From the NCBI GenBank assembly GCA_963765875.1, contig CAVXYK010000004.1:1-64000 (forward strand): a stretch of 64,000 nucleotides of DNA. The letters run 5' to 3'. Source of the DNA: JAWKOK01 sp963765875. GTDB lineage: Bacteria; Chloroflexota; Anaerolineae; Caldilineales; Caldilineaceae. The notes under the pieces are model-generated. The model ran no database searches and was not told where the DNA came from. It saw nothing but the letters and a program-made list of their open reading frames with translations. Shown one piece after another: positions 39,605-47,311 of this stretch; position 1 is the first letter of the stretch; every line of letters starts with the position of its first letter. The position numbers were made by a program, and so were the translations under genes.

Positions 39605-39717
39605 CGCGCTGACTTTTTCGACTGCCAGTTGCTGACTTTTTCAATGATCGCGTTTTGACGACCAAAGCCAAAGTGTTGACATTTTCGATGGCCGCGCGCT
39701 GACTTTTTCATTTGCCA
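39605..39717. repeat. IS21-type terminal repeats (GCTGACTTTTTC)
   Basis: Four short repeats occur: CGCGCTGACTTTTTCGACTG (39605), GTTGCTGACTTTTTCAATG (39628), GTGTTGACATTTTCGATGG (39673) and CGCGCTGACTTTTTCATTTG (39694). Multiple TGACTTTTTC-like repeats are typical of IS21-family ends, where the transposase binds. They mark the right end of the element whose istB and accessory ORF precede them. Confidence 0.7.
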
Positions 39718-39774
39718 ATAACAGGGGTCAGATGTCATCCGGATCGGGAGACATATGTCATATGGGGGCTGTTG

Positions 39775-40057
39775 TCACGGTGCTCGATAGGATGGTAGCT
39801 CGTTCAGCAGGGTCGTCAGCCAGTTGGGTTTTCCGGTGATCTTGATGTATTGGGAGAGGCTGGTGACGGAAATGCCGGCTGGAGTCATTGGGCCGGATGG
39901 TGTCGTCTTACTGGGTGAGGTTGGTGGTGACGAAGGGCACCACACACTGGAGGTCGGTGTCGAGCTGGGTGACCAGCATGGCGTTAAGCGCCTCGAAGTC
40001 GTAGGCGTCGAGAATGGCGTTTCGGAGGCGGTCTCGTTGATCGAAGGTAGGCTGCAT
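39775..40057 (-). pseudogene. relic of an effector-associated-domain (EAD1-like) protein
   Basis: From the ATG at 40057 the frame reads MQPTFDQRDRLRNAILDAYD then FEALNAMLVTQLDTDL and stops at TAA near 39910. Another frame continues with SVTSLSQYIKITGKPNWLTT and LLNELPSYRAP. The pattern LRxAxLDAYDxxxLxxML...L ... WLxxLLxxLP matches EAD1-type adaptor domains that tether effectors such as proteases or STAND ATPases in bacterial conflict systems. Only the adaptor remains, disrupted, and no effector follows. Confidence 0.45.
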
Positions 40058-40121
40058 GCTGATCCTCAGGTGGGCGCTATACACGGCAGCGCTTGGCTCA
40101 GGCCTGCTGAGGGTGATGGGA

Positions 40122-40256
40122 TTGACTAGAAGGGAAAACTGCTGGAGGCAGTCGTCCTCTGCTGTCGGCCCAGGACTCAGCAGATGGGTCGGCTGTCCGG
40201 GCCTTGCGAATGAGCGCCCGGACGATTATAGGGTCGTTCGATCAAGGTTATGGGAA
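40122..40256. repeat. 135-bp dispersed repeat, copy 1
   Basis: About 90 percent identical by eye to 50609-50743 in the same orientation, with both copies exactly 135 bp and no gaps. The core GGCAGTCGTCCTCTGCTGTC is identical. Here it lies just upstream of the EAD1-like relic (minus strand), so it may once have been a promoter region copied with a gene. It is not coding in either copy. Confidence 0.7.
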
Positions 40257-40734
40257 GCAGTATAGTGGATTGCCAAAAATGGCGCCAGGGTCACTTAGCC
40301 CATGGGATTGGGGGCAGATGTCCCGAGATCTGGAAGAATTGGGGCGCAGGCCTTGGTTCGGCAGGATGAGGCGACTTTCGCGGCCATGCGCAAGGACATG
40401 AATGCCAGCGTGAGTACTCGATGTCAGCACGCAAGGCATTGCCTAGGATCGCCGGTACGTTCACGAGGATACAGCCCATCCGGGCAGAGGTGATGCAGTT
40501 TCTTGTTCCGTCAAGAATTTGGCGGGATTGCACTGGGGTAATTTGTTCAGCTGAGATTGGATATCACGAAGAGAAGGTTGCGTCGCCCCCAGCCCCCCGA
40601 CGGCTTTTGACGTGGAGTCCAAAGCGAACGCTTGCGCGTCAGGGGCGACGCTAGGTTGAATAATAACATTGGATCGAGGACGGTTCAAACGGAACAATTC
40701 CGCGGAGAATGTCCGGTGCATTCCCCCAAGAGGT
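40257..40734. other. gene-free stretch, nothing recognised
   Basis: Short frames on both strands (for example AALVRQDEATFAAMRKDMNA-like words on the plus strand) have no family resemblance and no ribosome sites. It probably contains further decayed DNA between the EAD1-like relic and the GC-rich repeat. Confidence 0.5.
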
Positions 40735-40945
40735 AGCGCAGGTGTTCCGTGCGTCGGGAGCGCCGCGCCCGGCCGGCGCAGCCGGAATGCCCGGAGCCTG
40801 CGACCAGAGTATAGGGCGACGGAGCGGGTGGGTATGGCGAGATCCGCGTACAGATACACACCACGGGATCAACCAAAGACCCAAATCCCGATAAGGACTT
40901 GTATACAAGTTATCGCGTCTTTCGGTGAGGAATTCTTGTCTTAAA
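40735..40945. repeat. GC-rich dispersed repeat, copy A
   Basis: Contains CGCAGCCGGAATGCCCGGAG followed by CCTGCGACCAGAG, shared with copies at 42711-43030 and 45809-46015. Its tail carries a perfect 14-bp palindrome ACTTGTATACAAGT (40899-40912) and the words CGTCTTTC and TTCTTGTC, which recur at the tail of copy B. Head and tail are better conserved than the middle, as expected for ends of a mobile or recombining unit. Confidence 0.6.
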
Positions 40946-40996
40946 AACGAGGGGTGTATTTCACACTGGGGGCAGATTCACAGCATTCCCAACAGA

Positions 40997-41155
40997 TCAA
41001 TACCGGACGAAGTCAACGGCTATGTCGTCGTCCGGTAGGTCGGACCCGATGTAACGGGCGGTCGTCTTCGGATCTGAGTGGCCCAGGGCGATCTGGACCT
41101 GGTCCAATGCGGCCCCATTGTCGTGAGATTGACTGGCAAAGGTCTGACCCATCAT
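40997..41155 (-). pseudogene. C-terminal relic of a tyrosine recombinase
   Basis: The minus strand encodes MMGQTFASQSHDNGAALDQV then QIALGHSDPKTTARYIGSDL and ends AVDFVRY. LGHSDPKTTARYIG is the C-terminal His and Tyr region of phage-type integrases (catalytic H in LGH, nucleophile Y in RYIG). Everything upstream is missing and the phosphotransferase gene abuts it. It shows that a site-specific recombination element once ended here. Confidence 0.7.
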
Positions 41156-42245
41156 TCGGGTAGGAGTTCACCGACATCCAGGTCCAGAATGGCGGCCTGG
41201 TAGCGCGGCCAGATGAGGTCGCGATGCGAGCGCACCTGCTCGGCCCGCATATTGCCTGTCCCTAACACGACCACCATTCGAAAAAGGCCGTTCAACATCG
41301 CAAAGCGATAGTCCTCCAGGCAGCGCTCAAAAGAGTAACTTCCAACGCCATGCATCACCAACTCATCGTGATACATGCGCAGAAGCGCCATCTCGTGCAC
41401 CCGCCGATCTTCCACCGAGACGTTCCCACCAAGAAGGGCCCCACATCAAAGGGGCCGCAACCGCGCGCCAGCAACTGCCAGTCGATCACGGCAAAGCGCG
41501 CGCCGCCCACGGCCGAGGCGAAGAAGAAATTGTCAAGCTGGAAATCATCGTGGATCAACGTACGTGGTGAATGGTCGTAGAAGCGTTCGAAGATCGCCAT
41601 CGTCTGTTCGCCCACGCGTTCACCCGTTTCCAATATGGACGGAGGTAGATCCGGCAGCATCTCGACGAAAACGGGCCATGCCTGGCGATAACGCTCGCTC
41701 CATGCCTGGCGAGCCTGCAGGCTGAGCGGCCGTAGCCACTCAAACTGCGCCAATTGCGGACTCTCCCACCAGGCAGCGTGAAGGGCCGCGATATTTCATA
41801 TGGCCAGTTCGGCCTGCTCTGGCGCGCAACCGGCGGCGCGGCTGCCATTCTGTGCCGGCGCCATGTCCTCCAACAACAGGAGAAACTCGCCGGTCTCCAC
41901 ATCGATTGCACTGAAATAACAGCGCGGTGTCGGCAGGGCCGTCGTAGATGACAATCGCTCGTAAAAGCGAATCTCTCGTTCATAGAGACCGCTGCTGTGG
42001 AGCAAGGCACGAAAATCCAGATCGGCCACGGCAAACTTGGCGAAGAGCCGCTGGGGCGCGGTCGACTGGCTGTCGTTTTCATAAGTCAGGTCCAGTCGGA
42101 CCAGTTCGCTCAGCGCGCCCTGCTCGCCGTCCAAGATGCGGACGTCGAAGGAGCGGACGCGTGCGCCGTTGAGTACGCCCGTAGCTCGCAGCGTTTGGTC
42201 AAGCCAGACAGTCGTTATCATTTCAGGACTGGTTGGAAATTCCAT
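41152..42245 (-). pseudogene. APH/CHK-type phosphotransferase, nonsense codon and frameshift
   Basis: MEFPTSPEMITTVWLDQTLR starts the gene after GGGAGG. LFAKFAVADLDFRALL and LLLLEDMAP are the N-lobe. TGA at 41796 interrupts ELAI-NIAALHAAWWESPQLA in frame. The catalytic loop is LIHDDFQLDNFFF with the essential Asp, and VIDWQLLARGCGPFDVG is the metal-binding motif. A shift near 41415 separates the C-terminus (VEDRRVHEMALLRMYHDELV). The family phosphorylates small hydroxyl compounds. Two lesions of different kinds suggest real inactivation. Confidence 0.78.
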
Positions 42246-42259
42246 GGTGATCCTCCCAA

Positions 42260-42442
42260 TTAATTCGATGTCGCTCTGCAGTGTAGTCGCGGCGTCGCAG
42301 GCAACAGGGTCGGCTCGTTGACAGGACCTCGGTCCGTGCGATCGATTAGGGCCGCAATCGATGTCGGAATGGGGAAAATGGTGTTCACACCGCTGGCGAC
42401 CTCTGCGACGTATACGCCTGGATGTGTGGGTGTCATTGGCAT
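42260..42442 (-). pseudogene. N-terminal relic of a contractile phage-tail sheath protein
   Basis: The frame opens MPMTPTHPGVYVAEVASGVN and reaches SIAALIDRTDRGPVNEP, which matches the start of tail sheath proteins of phages and extracellular contractile injection systems (pattern TPTYPGVYVEE ... GVATSITAFVGRA-x-x-GPVNEP). AAAAGGAG lies upstream. Similarity ends after about 46 residues and the phosphotransferase ribosome site follows. So the sheath gene was deleted from within, leaving its own start intact. Confidence 0.65.
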
Positions 42443-42710
42443 GGCTGTAGCTAGCTCCTTTTGAACATCGGCGATTCGCCACCACTAACTTGTTGGTTGC
42501 CGAGTATAGCGCCAGTTTGCGCCTTCATCAAGTGCGCCAAAAGCGACCGATCGATAACCAGTGCAACGGTCGGCGTAGATACCACAACGGAAATCGGTAA
42601 CGCAGAGACCGAGGTGTAGAACCGCATTGCGGTTGATGGCACCTGGAACCGGGAGGTCGAACTGAGGCAGCAGAGAGGAGCCCAGCGGCAAGAGCGACCG
42701 CATCAGCCGT

Positions 42711-43030
42711 TGGGCCGCAGCGGTCCGGCGAGCGATCAGGCCGTGACCCCGGAGCGAATGCCGTCCCGGAACGAACCGGAAGGCCTGGAGCAAGGCCAGA
42801 GCTTCCGCGAGCCGATCAGGCCGTGATGGTGGAGTCCCCTGGAGCGTCGCGCCCGACCGCCGCAGCCGGAAGGCCCGGAGCCTGCGACCAGAGCACGGGG
42901 GGCTCCGGGGAGCGGGATGGTAATCCAAACGAGATTTGTGTGCAAATATATGCCAGTGGATCGACTGAAACCCAAATTACAGCAACAATTCGTATACAAA
43001 TTATGACGTCTTTCAGTTGAGGTTTCTTGT
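42711..43030. repeat. GC-rich dispersed repeat, copy B
   Basis: Its left part (GGGCCGCAGCGGTCCGGCGA, GCGAATGCCGTCCCGGAACG) matches copy C at 45809-46000; its right part (from GCCTGCGACCAGAGCA to TTCTTGTC) matches copy A. The stretch 43031-43581 that follows contains no recognised gene; the only coding-like frames lack ribosome sites. Confidence 0.6.
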
Positions 43031-43581
43031 CGTCAACTGGGTTTTCAGTTGATCGCAATATTGCAGTGCATCAGAATGGTTAGAGTTTTGGGAATTATCG
43101 GTGCCCATAGTTCAACATAGTGGGATATGTTGTTGTCCGCAAAGAGGACAGTCACTTTTTCAGGAGAGAGATCACAATCAAGGGCAGGAAATGGCCTAAC
43201 GTGACATGCCTCGCCGGCGTAGCACAAACCTCTGCGGCGGAGCTTTCTTGTTTTGTGGACACTTTGTAGCCAGCGATGTTATACAATCGTGAAAATGATT
43301 GACGCGTTATGTAGCAGTCCAGCAGCACAGTCGCCGGTTGAGCTGACGCTGGCATCTGGATTCCGACGGACGCACAGCCATCGGATGCAACCTTACGCCC
43401 ATAATTGCAGTAAGCTACGGAGACTTGGATTGAGGAGATTGGTAGTAACCATGGAAAAGAGTGGAGGAAGTCCATACGATGCGTCCATCTTGGAAACCCT
43501 AAGAGTTGATGCTAAGGCGCACATTTAGATCCCACTTTGGACGGGCGTAATTTCCAATTCACAACACAAGGAGCAAGAGCC

Positions 43582-45000
43582 ATGTCAAACTATGAAGCCA
43601 GCAAAGGTCAGGAGATGCGCCATCTTAAGGAGGCGTTGTCTCAGTACGGCAGGGAATGGCTACAGATACCGGGCGTGCATGGCGTCGGTATCGGGTATAA
43701 GGAAGTCCAAGGAGAACTCACTGAGCAAGTCGCGCTCGTCGTTCGGGTCGACAAGAAAAACCCCCGAGAGATGATTGATCGCCGAGAGTTGATTCCTCCG
43801 GAGCTCTTGCTCTATGCGGAATCTGCCGCAGAAGACGTCAGGATTGTTACCGATGTACAAGAACGCCGTCGCCCCGTTTCCTATCCCTGCATTGCCGACG
43901 GCGACCTGGAGAACCATGTTCGTCCAATTCCAGGCGGTTATAGTATCGGCGAACATCTTGGCAGCGGCGGTACCCTGGGCGGCTGGGTATGGGACAACGT
44001 AACCGAACAAGTCGTTCTGTTGAGCAATAACCACGTCCTTGGCTCGACAGTCGGATCCGATGTGACCCAGCCCAGCGAGAGCGATGGCGGCCTTTGGCCT
44101 GCCCACCATTTCGCCGATGTGGTACGCACGGGGGCGCTGGATGCCACCATTGCCGCGCCGGCTAATGGCGACGATATCAGCTCGAGCATAGCAGGTATTG
44201 GGCCTGCTGTCTTTGAGATCGCCGAAGCGGCACTTGGCATGCAGGTGGAAAAGTCAGGCCAAACGACTGAACACACCCTCGGCACCGTCACCCTAGTCAA
44301 CTATATCTCCAACCATTACGGATCAACCAATGACTTCGAGGTGTGGACGGATACTCCTGGCACACGATTCGCCTGGTACGGCGATTCGGGTTCACTGATT
44401 GTGGAGCGTACCCATCCTGAAGAGCAGACCTGGAAGCGGGTGGTTGGATTGCTTTGGGGTGGCGATCCTGATGATGAGAACGCATACGCGCACCAGATTG
44501 GCGATGTCTTTGCCGATCTCAATCTGACGACGATCTGCGCCGGCGTGTTCGAAGCGATCCTCGACGATACGTTCTCGGAATTCGCTGGGCCCAGATCTCC
44601 CAGCCGCCTGATTATCACTCCGCTGTCACGCTTGTCAGCAACCAGACGATTCTATCACGGCATTGGCCGTGATTTCGAGAAGCAACTGATGCAGACGCAG
44701 CGGGGACGGGACATAGTCCGTGCTATGCATACCAACCGCGTGGCGATTGTCAATATGCTACGGTCGCGCGATGGGTTGCGGGCATTCGCAGCGGCCATGG
44801 GTCCGATGATCAAGGGCGCGATCACAACCGATGATGTACTCGACAGGCGCATTACCAAGAAAGACATCAAGCGGTTCGATCGTCTCCTCAAGGTAGTTGA
44901 TCGCGTCCAACCTGAATTGCGACGCTCGTTTCAGTTCGCTGAAGAACTGGCTCACGATGCTGGGGGCAAGACGATTAGGCGTATGCTTGCGGACAGGTAG
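43582..45000 (+). CDS. trypsin-like serine protease with C-terminal helical domain
   Basis: 472 residues from the ATG at 43582 (AAGGAG 8 nt upstream), intact. The N-terminal PGVHGVGIGYKEVQGELTEQ region is common in cytoplasmic trypsin-like proteins of the Nal1-like type. The catalytic triad is visible: His151 in LLSNNHVLGS, Asp187 in GALDATIAAP, Ser269 in WYGDSGSLIV. Residues 340-472 form a helical domain (RRFYHGIGRDFEKQLMQTQR). No signal peptide, so probably intracellular. It stands alone among relics and repeats, and two hairpins follow its stop. Confidence 0.85.
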   Translation: MSNYEASKGQEMRHLKEALSQYGREWLQIPGVHGVGIGYKEVQGELTEQVALVVRVDKKNPREMIDRRELIPPELLLYAESAAEDVRIVTDVQERRRPVSYPCIADGDLENHVRPIPGGYSIGEHLGSGGTLGGWVWDNVTEQVVLLSNNHVLGSTVGSDVTQPSESDGGLWPAHHFADVVRTGALDATIAAPANGDDISSSIAGIGPAVFEIAEAALGMQVEKSGQTTEHTLGTVTLVNYISNHYGSTNDFEVWTDTPGTRFAWYGDSGSLIVERTHPEEQTWKRVVGLLWGGDPDDENAYAHQIGDVFADLNLTTICAGVFEAILDDTFSEFAGPRSPSRLIITPLSRLSATRRFYHGIGRDFEKQLMQTQRGRDIVRAMHTNRVAIVNMLRSRDGLRAFAAAMGPMIKGAITTDDVLDRRITKKDIKRFDRLLKVVDRVQPELRRSFQFAEELAHDAGGKTIRRMLADR

Positions 45001-45010
45001 TTCTTCGTGG

Positions 45011-45048
45011 CAAGTGCGGCGTTAATCTATAGATTACCGCCGCACTTG
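45011..45048. terminator. 18-bp hairpin after the protease
   Basis: Arms CAAGTGCGGCGTTAATCT (45011-45028) and AGATTACCGCCGCACTTG (45031-45048) pair with one mismatch across a 2-nt gap. It begins 10 nt after the protease stop codon and could act as a processing or termination structure. Confidence 0.55.
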
Positions 45049-45081
45049 TACATGACCAGAGTCGAGTTGATGGACAGCGAC

Positions 45082-45122
45082 AAACAGAAACCCCATGCTA
45101 TCATGGCATGGGGTTTCTGTTT
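45082..45122 (+). terminator. strong intrinsic terminator
   Basis: Perfect 17-bp stem: AAACAGAAACCCCATGC (45082-45098) with GCATGGGGTTTCTGTTT (45106-45122), loop 7 nt. The right arm ends in a T-rich tract. It lies about 80 nt after the protease gene and ends that transcript. Confidence 0.75.
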
Positions 45123-45241
45123 GCTTGGAGTGGCTCTCAGGAATCGTAGCTGATGATATTGTATATTCTCACAGTTGTTACTGTTGCCACAACCTTGACG
45201 GATTGCTGACCAGACCGAGCCAGTTTGAGCGGGTACCTCAC

Positions 45242-45484
45242 TCACTCCTCTAGGCGATCAAGGCGCTCTGCGGTGTACCGGCGATTAGAGAGCAAATGCA
45301 GCTGCGCCACATGCACATGGCTATACATCTTGAACGCTCCAGTGAGCGCATCTTCCTGGCCGACTCCAGCCACGTAATCATCAGCCCAGAAGTTACGCTT
45401 GCACCAGAATGCTGACCAGCTTCTGCCCAATGCAAACATCCCCACGCCGCCAAACCAGAAAGCAAGCCGCATTTTGCTGCGCAT
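45242..45484 (-). CDS. short protein of unknown function, possibly a 3' fragment
   Basis: 80 residues starting MRSKMRLAFWFGGVGMFALG, followed by WCKRNFWADDYVAGVGQEDA and a C-terminal helix HVAQLHLLSNRRYTAERLDR. The open frame continues upstream to about 45560 (ISRFDDENLFYRSHA) without an earlier ATG, so this may be the end of a larger decayed gene. The W-A-D-D-Y-V word suggests a conserved family, possibly carried on mobile elements, but I cannot name it. Confidence 0.45.
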   Translation of the reverse strand: MRSKMRLAFWFGGVGMFALGRSWSAFWCKRNFWADDYVAGVGQEDALTGAFKMYSHVHVAQLHLLSNRRYTAERLDRLEE

Positions 45485-45589
45485 AGCATGAGAGCGGTAG
45501 AACAGATTCTCGTCGTCGAATCTGGAGATGAAACAGGAATTGTTTCCATTGCATCATCAACCTGGTTTGCTGGTAGACCAACTTCCTGA

Positions 45590-46015
45590 GCGCAGGTGGT
45601 CCGTGCGTCGGGAGAGGCGTAGGGTGTGGAGGCGGAGGCGTGTCGGACCAGGCGCAAGGGGCGGAACCATGACGGCCCGGCGTAGCAGCGGAGGCGTTGC
45701 GGAGGGTCTGGAGGAGAGTGGAGGAGCGGCGTGAGCGGAGGGGCGACGGCCAGCTAGCCGGCGGAGGCCGAGCGGCGGAGGGAGGGCGCTCTTCCCGACC
45801 GCAGCCGTAGGGCCGCAGCGGTCCGGCGAGCGATCAGGCCATGGCCCCGGAGCGAATGCCGTCCCGGAACGAACCGGAAGGCCTGGAGCAAGGCCGGAGC
45901 GTGCGCGGAGCCGATCAGGCCGTGATGGTGGAGTCCTCTGGAGCGCCGCGTCCGATCGCCGCAGCCGGAATGCCCGGAGCCTGCGACCAGAGCACGGGGC
46001 GCCGGAGCGGGTGGG
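45590..46015. repeat. G-rich plus strand with GC-rich repeat, copy C
   Basis: 45590-45808 is strongly G-biased on the plus strand with many GGAGGCG words. 45809-46015 repeats copy B (GGCCGCAGCGGTCCGGCGAG, GCGAATGCCGTCCCGGAACG) and the head of copy A. No gene is supported. A related G-rich stretch is at 50840-51170. Confidence 0.6.
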
Positions 46016-46140
46016 CGCAAATGCTGGCGATTCAAGTTAGACTGACAATTCCAAGACCGCTAGAATGAACAGACACTGTCCCGCGTAGTATGCTGACGAC
46101 ATGTCGATCCAACCACTCAATATTCCGAGGAGATCCCCTG

Positions 46141-46692
46141 ATGCGTACCCTCGTCGCCCTGTTTGCCATTCTGACACTCACTGCCTGCAGCGTGTCTGCT
46201 GACGCCGGTCGCAGTCCGGCCGTCACCGCCACGCCTGCCACATTGCCGGCCATACCAGCGGGCGGTATGCTCTACCAGTCACTGCCGGCGGCCAAGGCCA
46301 CCGAACGTGCACCGGAGTTGGTACTCAACAACTGGATCGTCGATGCGCAGATCGGTGCGCCGGTGCAGGCCGATGTCTACATTGTCGAGTCGGATGAGTA
46401 CCGGGAGCCGCTGGCGGACGAGCGTGTGCTCACTGGCAGTGAGCGCTATGAACTGACGCTGAGTCATCCGCTGGATGGTTGGCTGATCGTCAAAGCGCCG
46501 GGCTATGAGACCTGGTTCATTCGTTTACAGTATCATATTCGCAGTAGTCGGGAATTGAGTGGGCCGGTGGAGTTGGCGCCGCTGGGGCTTACTTCGTTGA
46601 CTTCACATCAACGGTTTTACCATAGGTTTGTATACGTGTCTGCTGTTCGAGGCTTGACGGCCACAATGATCACCCTGTCGCTCTTCACCTGA
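46141..46692 (+). CDS. predicted lipoprotein with a carboxypeptidase-regulatory-like domain
   Basis: 183 residues. MRTLVALFAILTLTAC is a signal peptide with lipobox LTAC. A beta-sandwich segment follows (QADVYIVESDEYREPLADER, PLDGWLIVKAPGYETWFIRL), similar to carboxypeptidase-regulatory-like or PEGA-type domains. Start 46141 follows GAGGAG. The last 25 codons overlap the 3' end of the antisense toxin gene, and the true protein may have lost its own C-terminus through that junction. Confidence 0.65.
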   Translation: MRTLVALFAILTLTACSVSADAGRSPAVTATPATLPAIPAGGMLYQSLPAAKATERAPELVLNNWIVDAQIGAPVQADVYIVESDEYREPLADERVLTGSERYELTLSHPLDGWLIVKAPGYETWFIRLQYHIRSSRELSGPVELAPLGLTSLTSHQRFYHRFVYVSAVRGLTATMITLSLFT

Positions 46693-46883
46693 TAGATGAT
46701 ACGCCAGCCATCGACCTGAATACGGCGCAGACCCACCAATTCCCGGCCCAATGCCTTACTGTCTGGTGGCCTTGGCTCCTCTTGCAGATCGAGAATGATC
46801 TCCAGCACGTCTTTGCTCAGGCGAGCGGGCAACAACCGCAAGGCGACTTGAGCCTTGTCTGTTAGCTCAAGCTGGTATCGCAT
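46617..46883 (-). CDS. RelE/ParE-family toxin
   Basis: 88 residues. MRYQLELTDKAQVALRLLPA and LVGLRRIQVDGWRIIYQVKS, then VIIVAVKPRTADTY, follow the RelE fold, in which basic residues near the C-terminus cleave ribosome-bound mRNA. It starts inside the end of the antitoxin gene (17-nt overlap), the usual order for this module. Confidence 0.88.
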   Translation of the reverse strand: MRYQLELTDKAQVALRLLPARLSKDVLEIILDLQEEPRPPDSKALGRELVGLRRIQVDGWRIIYQVKSDRVIIVAVKPRTADTYTNLW

Positions 46884-47154
46884 TGCCGATCAAAGCCCGG
46901 AGGCCCGCCTCGTCGAATGGGGTGGTTGTGTTCTCGCCTCGCTCCAGTTCCAGCAGCCCCTCCAACCCGACCACAAGATCATCCAGGTCTTCCAGTCGTT
47001 CGACGATCTTGTTCCACTGCTTGGGCGAAACGATGACAGCCACAGGTTTGCCCTTGCTGGTCAACATGACCGGACTCTCTTCGGCCTTGTCGATTACGTC
47101 CAGGTGCCGATGGCGAATATCGCTAACCGTTGCTGTCTGCGGTAGTTTGTTCAT
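46867..47154 (-). CDS. Phd/YefM-family antitoxin
   Basis: 95 residues from the ATG at 47154. MNKLPQTATVSDIRHRHLDV is the DNA-binding N-terminus and VMLTSKGKPVAVIVSPKQW the Phd core; the acidic C-terminal half (DDLVVGLEGLLELERGENTT) would wrap the toxin. It precedes and overlaps the toxin gene and should repress the shared promoter. Confidence 0.88.
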   Translation of the reverse strand: MNKLPQTATVSDIRHRHLDVIDKAEESPVMLTSKGKPVAVIVSPKQWNKIVERLEDLDDLVVGLEGLLELERGENTTTPFDEAGLRALIGNAIPA

Positions 47155-47311
47155 GGTTGCACCCCACATGTCATAAAAATGTCATCTAGTGATAGGGTAG
47201 CAGATATAAGGCGGGAAGTCAATCTATTAACGAATATTTTTGTGTTAGCAATCTTGACTTTTCCGACGCACCAAGCGGTCCGAAAGAGTCATCTCGACCT
47301 TGCAAGCCCGC

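Noticed and set aside
39596..39720. possible CRISPR array from the repeated TGACTTTTTC words
   Set aside because: Repeats are short, diverged and irregularly spaced, and lie at the end of an IS21-type element, where terminal repeats are expected.
42485..42928. minus-strand frame between the sheath relic and the GC-rich repeat
   Set aside because: Runs through the repeat, has no recognisable motif, and the better ribosome site belongs to the sheath relic.
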